DNA of 37,182 nucleotides, taken from NCBI GenBank assembly GCA_946221915.1, contig CAMIKG010000048.1, forward strand, positions 1 through 37,182. The letters run 5' to 3'. This DNA comes from an uncultured Erwinia sp. Its GTDB lineage: Bacteria > Pseudomonadota > Gammaproteobacteria > Enterobacterales > Enterobacteriaceae. The position numbers and the translations under genes are program-made. The notes beneath the pieces are model-generated. The model did not search any database. It worked only from the letters and a program-made list of their open reading frames with translations, and was not told the DNA's origin. This document shows, piece after piece, positions 33,158-37,182 of this stretch (position 1 is the stretch's first letter; every line of letters begins with the position of its first letter).

Positions 33158-33387
33158 AGATTATTTCGGTTTGTAAAAAGAGTGTCAACCCGGTTTTACA
33201 ACCTGGTAACGTCAGGGCGGTAAAGAGAGGCGTACAGTGACCCAGACTGAAGCCAACAAAATGCAGGAAGAGGCGTAACCATGTTGAAGAGCCAGAGAGT
33301 GGCAAAAGCCGCTGCATGCGGACAGTAGCTGTTTTTAGGGAGGATTTTTCGTTCAGAAAGGGATGTCGCGGCGGAGCAGGAGCAAAC

Positions 33388-33415
33388 AAAAAAACCCCGA
33401 TAAATCGGGGTTTTT
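33388..33415 (-). terminator. Intrinsic terminator of ssb
   Basis: Read on the minus strand, AAAAACCCCGAT and ATCGGGGTTTTT pair into a long stem with a very short loop and then a T-rich run. It lies about 40 bp after the ssb stop codon. Confidence 0.9.
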
Positions 33416-33452
33416 CAGGATAGTGACTGACTACATGACGCTAAGGTCAGAT

Positions 33453-33983
33453 TTAGAACGGGATATCGTCATCAAAATCCATTGGTGGTTCATTGCTGGC
33501 TGGTGCGCTGTTCTGCTGTGGACGAGATGGCGCACCGCCGCCGCTGAACTGGTTGCCGCCCTGTGGCTGCTGTGGCTGGCCCCAGCCGTTGTTGTTGCCC
33601 TGGCCACCACCCGCTGGTGCACCGCCGCCCTGAGCACGACCGCCCAGCATTTGCATGGTGCCGCCGACGTTCACAACCACTTCAGTGGTGTATTTCTCTA
33701 CGCCAGCCTGATCGGTCCATTTGCGCGTCTGCAGTGAACCTTCGATATACACCTGAGAACCTTTACGCAGGTATTCGCCCGCAACTTCAGCCAGCTTGCC
33801 GAACAGCACAACGCGGTGCCACTCGGTTTTCTCTTTGGTTTCGCCGGTTTGCTTGTCGCGCCAGCTCTCGGACGTCGCCAGGGTAATGTTGGCAACTGCC
33901 CCACCATTCGGCATATAACGGACTTCCGGATCCTGACCCAGATTTCCGACAAGAATCACTTTGTTAACGCCTCTGCTGGCCAT
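33453..33983 (-). CDS. ssb: Single-stranded DNA-binding protein SSB
   Basis: A 176-residue protein, close to E. coli SSB (178 residues). The OB fold spans residues 1-112 (MASRGVNKVILVGNLGQDPEVRYMPNG at the start). A Gly/Gln/Pro-rich disordered linker follows, and the acidic tip MDFDDDIPF recruits partner proteins. The tetramer protects single-stranded DNA in replication, recombination and repair. It is divergent from uvrA with a LexA box in between, as in E. coli. This marks the return to conserved core order after the accessory region. Confidence 0.98.
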   Translation of the reverse strand: MASRGVNKVILVGNLGQDPEVRYMPNGGAVANITLATSESWRDKQTGETKEKTEWHRVVLFGKLAEVAGEYLRKGSQVYIEGSLQTRKWTDQAGVEKYTTEVVVNVGGTMQMLGGRAQGGGAPAGGGQGNNNGWGQPQQPQGGNQFSGGGAPSRPQQNSAPASNEPPMDFDDDIPF

Positions 33984-34107
33984 GTTGGTGTCTCCGATGA
34001 GTATTCATTAAATTCTAAACACTCAATAGTAACATGGCATCCGGTCAGTGCCTACTTTCGGATCGACCTCGAAAAAAGTGTCATTGCGTTGCAACGTTGC
34101 AGCTGAA

Positions 34108-34127
34108 TACTGGATATCCATTCAGGT
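34108..34127. promoter_or_regulatory. LexA (SOS) box between ssb and uvrA
   Basis: TACTGGATATCCATTCAGGT has CTG and CAG halves separated by ten bases, the SOS box pattern, and differs at only two positions from the E. coli uvrA operator as I recall it. It lies 97 bp upstream of uvrA and should repress uvrA, and in part ssb, until DNA damage. Confidence 0.88.
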
Positions 34128-34223
34128 TTTTTTGTGTCATAATTACGCGTTTAGTTCTGGCTGTGCCGCTCCTGGCCGTTCGGGAAGGCATGGTGAGTCT
34201 GCCTTAATCCGGGAAATGTGTGC

Positions 34224-37052
34224 ATGGATAAGATTGAAGTCCGGGGTGCCCGCACCCACAATTTGAAAAACATCAACCTGACCATCCCTCGCGACAAACT
34301 GATTGTTGTCACCGGCCTGTCAGGTTCCGGTAAATCCTCGCTGGCGTTCGATACGCTGTATGCCGAGGGGCAACGCCGCTATGTGGAGTCACTTTCCGCC
34401 TATGCGCGCCAGTTTCTCTCCCTGATGGAGAAGCCGGATGTCGATCATATCGAGGGCCTGTCGCCCGCGATTTCCATCGAGCAGAAATCCACCTCGCATA
34501 ACCCACGCTCCACCGTGGGCACCATCACCGAAATCCACGACTATCTGCGTCTGCTGTTCGCCCGCGTTGGCGAGCCGCGCTGTCCGGATCATGATGTGCC
34601 GCTGGCGGCGCAAACCGTGAGTCAGATGGTGGATAACGTGCTGGCGCAGCCGGAGGGCACGCGCCTGATGCTGCTGGCGCCGGTGGTGAAAGAGCGTAAA
34701 GGCGAACACACCAAAACCCTGGAAAACCTGGCGTCGCAGGGCTATATCCGTGCGCGTATCGACGGTGAAGTGTGCGATCTTTCCGATCCGCCAAAGCTGG
34801 AACTGCAGAAGAAACATACCATTGAGGTGGTGATCGATCGCTTTAAAGTGCGCGAGGATCTGGCGCAGCGCCTGGCGGAATCGTTTGAAACCGCGCTGGA
34901 GCTGTCCGGCGGCACAGCGATCGTCGCCGATATGGACGATACCAGCGCCGAAGAGCTGCTGTTCTCCGCCAACTTCGCCTGTCCGATCTGTGGTTACAGC
35001 ATGAGCGAGCTGGAACCGCGCCTGTTCTCGTTTAACAACCCGGCAGGCGCCTGCCCAACCTGCGACGGTCTCGGCGTACAACAATATTTCGACCCGGACC
35101 GCGTGGTGCAGAACCCGGAGTTGTCGCTGGCAGGCGGCGCGATCCGCGGCTGGGATCGCCGTAACTTCTACTACTTCCAGATGCTGCGTTCGCTGGCGGA
35201 GCATCTCAGCTTCGATATCGAAGCCCCGTTTAACACGCTGGATGATGCCACCCGTAAAGTGATCCTGTACGGCTCAGGCAAAGAGAACATCGAGTTTAAG
35301 TACATCAACGACCGCGGTGATACCTCGGTGCGTCGCCATCCGTTTGAAGGCGTGCTGCACAATATGGAACGTCGCTATAAAGAGACCGAATCAGCAGCAG
35401 TACGCGAGGATCTGGCGAAATTTATCAGCAACCGCGCCTGCGCCAGTTGTGAAGGCACGCGTCTGCGTCGTGAAGCGCGCCATGTGTTTGTGGAAAACAC
35501 CACCCTGCCAACCATCTCCGAAATGAGCATTGGTCACGCGATGGAGTTCTTCCACAATATGAAACTCAGCGGCCAGCGGGCGAAAATCGCCGAAAAGGTG
35601 CTGAAAGAGATTGGCGATCGCCTGAAGTTCCTCGTTAACGTCGGGCTGAATTACCTGTCGATGTCACGTTCCGCAGAGACCCTTTCGGGTGGCGAAGCGC
35701 AGCGTATCCGCCTGGCCAGCCAGATTGGCGCCGGTCTGGTGGGCGTGATGTACGTGCTGGATGAGCCGTCTATCGGCCTGCACCAGCGTGATAACGAACG
35801 CCTGCTGGAAACCCTGATCCATCTGCGTAACCTCGGCAATACCGTGATTGTGGTCGAACATGACGAAGACGCCATTCGTGCGGCGGACCATGTGATTGAT
35901 ATCGGTCCGGGCGCGGGCGTGCACGGCGGCCAGGTGGTGGCGGAAGGCACCATTGACGATATTATGGCTAACGACGACTCGCTGACCGGCCAGTTCCTCA
36001 GCGGCAAACGGCAGATTGCCGTGCCGGCACAGCGCGTGGCGGCGGACCCGAATAAAGTATTGAAACTGACCGGCGCACGCGGCAACAACCTGAAAGATGT
36101 CACTCTGACGCTGCCGGTGGGTCTGTTCAGCTGTATTACCGGCGTTTCCGGCTCCGGTAAGTCGACGCTGATTAATGACACCCTGTTCCCGATTGCCCAG
36201 CGCCAGCTCAACGGCGCGACCATTGCCGAACCGGCACCGTACCGTGAAATCAGCGGTATGGAGCATTTCGACAAGGTGATCGATATCGATCAGAGCCCGA
36301 TTGGCCGCACGCCGCGTTCCAACCCGGCGACCTACACCGGCATTTTTACCCCGGTGCGCGAGCTGTTCGCCGGTGTGCCGGAAGCGCGCTCGCGCGGTTA
36401 TAACCCGGGCCGTTTCAGCTTTAACGTACGCGGCGGACGCTGTGAAGCCTGCCAGGGCGATGGCGTAATCAAGGTGGAAATGCACTTCCTGCCGGACATT
36501 TATGTGCCATGCGATCAGTGCAAAGGCAAGCGCTATAACCGCGAAACGCTGGAGATTAAGTACAAAGGCAAGAGCATCCACGAAGTGCTGGAAATGACCA
36601 TCGAAGAAGCCCATGAGTTCTTCGCGGCGGTTCCGGCGCTGGCGCGTAAACTGCAGACGTTAATCGATGTCGGTCTGTCGTATATTCGTCTCGGCCAGTC
36701 GGCGACCACGCTGTCCGGCGGTGAAGCGCAGCGCGTTAAGCTGGCGCGTGAGCTGTCGAAACGCGGCACCGGTCAGACGCTGTATATCCTCGATGAGCCA
36801 ACCACCGGTCTGCACTTTGCCGATATCCAGCAGTTGCTGGAAGTGCTGCATCAGCTGCGCGATCAGGGCAATACCATTGTGGTGATTGAGCACAACCTTG
36901 ATGTGATCAAAACCGCCGACTGGATTGTCGATCTCGGACCGGAAGGCGGCAGCGGCGGCGGGGAGATCCTCGTTTCCGGCACACCGGAGACGGTGGCGAA
37001 GTGCGAGCAGTCGCATACGGCACGCTTCCTGAAGCCGTTGTTAAACCAGTAG
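34224..37052 (+). CDS. uvrA: Excinuclease ABC subunit A
   Basis: A 942-residue ATPase of the ABC class, the damage-sensing part of nucleotide excision repair, nearly identical in layout to E. coli UvrA (940 residues). The first Walker A is GLSGSGKSS at 31-39 and a second, GVSGSGKSTL, lies near 640. Two ABC signatures (LSGGEAQRIRLA and LSGGEAQRVKLA) and zinc-binding Cys clusters (CPICGYSM...CPTC and CEACQGDG...CDQCKGKR) are intact. The frame is open to a GTG at 34218, but the ATG at 34224 gives the conserved MDKIEVRGARTHN start. It is SOS-controlled through the LexA box and ends just before an 8-bp tandem repeat. Confidence 0.98.
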   Translation: MDKIEVRGARTHNLKNINLTIPRDKLIVVTGLSGSGKSSLAFDTLYAEGQRRYVESLSAYARQFLSLMEKPDVDHIEGLSPAISIEQKSTSHNPRSTVGTITEIHDYLRLLFARVGEPRCPDHDVPLAAQTVSQMVDNVLAQPEGTRLMLLAPVVKERKGEHTKTLENLASQGYIRARIDGEVCDLSDPPKLELQKKHTIEVVIDRFKVREDLAQRLAESFETALELSGGTAIVADMDDTSAEELLFSANFACPICGYSMSELEPRLFSFNNPAGACPTCDGLGVQQYFDPDRVVQNPELSLAGGAIRGWDRRNFYYFQMLRSLAEHLSFDIEAPFNTLDDATRKVILYGSGKENIEFKYINDRGDTSVRRHPFEGVLHNMERRYKETESAAVREDLAKFISNRACASCEGTRLRREARHVFVENTTLPTISEMSIGHAMEFFHNMKLSGQRAKIAEKVLKEIGDRLKFLVNVGLNYLSMSRSAETLSGGEAQRIRLASQIGAGLVGVMYVLDEPSIGLHQRDNERLLETLIHLRNLGNTVIVVEHDEDAIRAADHVIDIGPGAGVHGGQVVAEGTIDDIMANDDSLTGQFLSGKRQIAVPAQRVAADPNKVLKLTGARGNNLKDVTLTLPVGLFSCITGVSGSGKSTLINDTLFPIAQRQLNGATIAEPAPYREISGMEHFDKVIDIDQSPIGRTPRSNPATYTGIFTPVRELFAGVPEARSRGYNPGRFSFNVRGGRCEACQGDGVIKVEMHFLPDIYVPCDQCKGKRYNRETLEIKYKGKSIHEVLEMTIEEAHEFFAAVPALARKLQTLIDVGLSYIRLGQSATTLSGGEAQRVKLARELSKRGTGQTLYILDEPTTGLHFADIQQLLEVLHQLRDQGNTIVVIEHNLDVIKTADWIVDLGPEGGSGGGEILVSGTPETVAKCEQSHTARFLKPLLNQ

Positions 37053-37063
37053 CCCTTAGCCCG

Positions 37064-37118
37064 GTGCTGAAGTGCTGAAGTGCTGAAGTGCTGAAGTGCT
37101 GAAGTGCTGAAGTGCTGA
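37064..37118. repeat. 8-bp tandem repeat downstream of uvrA
   Basis: Six perfect copies of GTGCTGAA followed by a partial seventh (GTGCTGA), starting 12 bp after the uvrA stop codon. The copies are identical, which suggests recent slipped-strand expansion, so copy number may vary between strains. Confidence 0.95.
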
Positions 37119-37156
37119 TTATGCCCTGCCCCGTTCAGACTGTGGAGGCTGATTCC

Positions 37157-37181
37157 CCCTCCCCCGTTGCACGGGGGAGGG
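37157..37181. terminator. Strong GC-rich hairpin at the window edge
   Basis: CCCTCCCCCG and CGGGGGAGGG form a perfect 10-bp stem with loop TTGCA. It follows the uvrA gene by about 105 bp. The window ends here, so a T-run or a larger repeat element cannot be judged. Confidence 0.6.
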
Positions 37182-37182
37182 T

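Noticed and set aside
34389..35204. Long open frames antisense to uvrA
   Set aside because: They are shadow frames of a highly conserved, GC-biased gene, with no family match.

Overview
The window looks like chromosomal DNA of an enterobacterium of the Erwiniaceae, most likely Pantoea or a close relative. The basis is the E. coli-like order of housekeeping genes, protein similarity recalled from known families, moderately high GC, an ERIC-type repeat, and accessory content unlike E. coli. No tRNA, rRNA or CRISPR array was seen.

Left part (1-8440). This is a conserved core block: a 32-bp tandem repeat array, a YjcE-type Na+/H+ antiporter, an ERIC-type element, the purine permease gene ghxP with a PurR box, a glutathione S-transferase, divergent soxR/soxS around a perfect SoxR box, a membrane diguanylate cyclase and yjcB. 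It matches the E. coli order ghxP-soxR-soxS-pdeC-yjcB-ssb-uvrA, except that a GGDEF protein sits where E. coli has the EAL phosphodiesterase PdeC. About 1 kb of AT-rich non-coding DNA with several palindromes separates the cyclase gene from yjcB.

Middle part (8450-33010). About 25 kb of accessory genes separate yjcB from ssb. First comes an AT-rich patch with an orphan polysaccharide flippase and TupA-like ATP-grasp gene pair, plus an IS3-family remnant. Next is a run of small metabolic, transport and detoxification genes: a DMT transporter with an AraC regulator, an alpha/beta hydrolase lacking its expected catalytic His, GstA, a VOC protein, a Gln-rich secreted protein overlapping an ASCH gene, an isonitrile hydratase-like protein and a 58-residue membrane protein. 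Then comes a hydrolase-rich cluster (18219-26517): dienelactone hydrolase, YtcJ-like amidohydrolase and a membrane-anchored ABM protein in one operon divergent from a LysR regulator, followed by an EntS-like exporter, a YcaC-like hydrolase and a perhydrolase-like enzyme. Finally there are gdhA, an SSAT-like acetyltransferase, a MarR regulator divergent from a UbiX/UbiD-type aromatic acid decarboxylase pair, and a Tat-exported FAD oxidoreductase.

Right part (33388-37182). The core resumes with ssb and uvrA, divergent around a LexA box, then an 8-bp tandem repeat and a strong hairpin at the edge.

The best candidate for an undescribed system is the LysR-linked hydrolase cluster. Its substrate cannot be read from the sequence. 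Oxidative or electrophile stress and aromatic acid turnover recur through the window (SoxRS, two GSTs, YcaC and perhydrolase homologues, UbiX/UbiD), but a functional link is inference.
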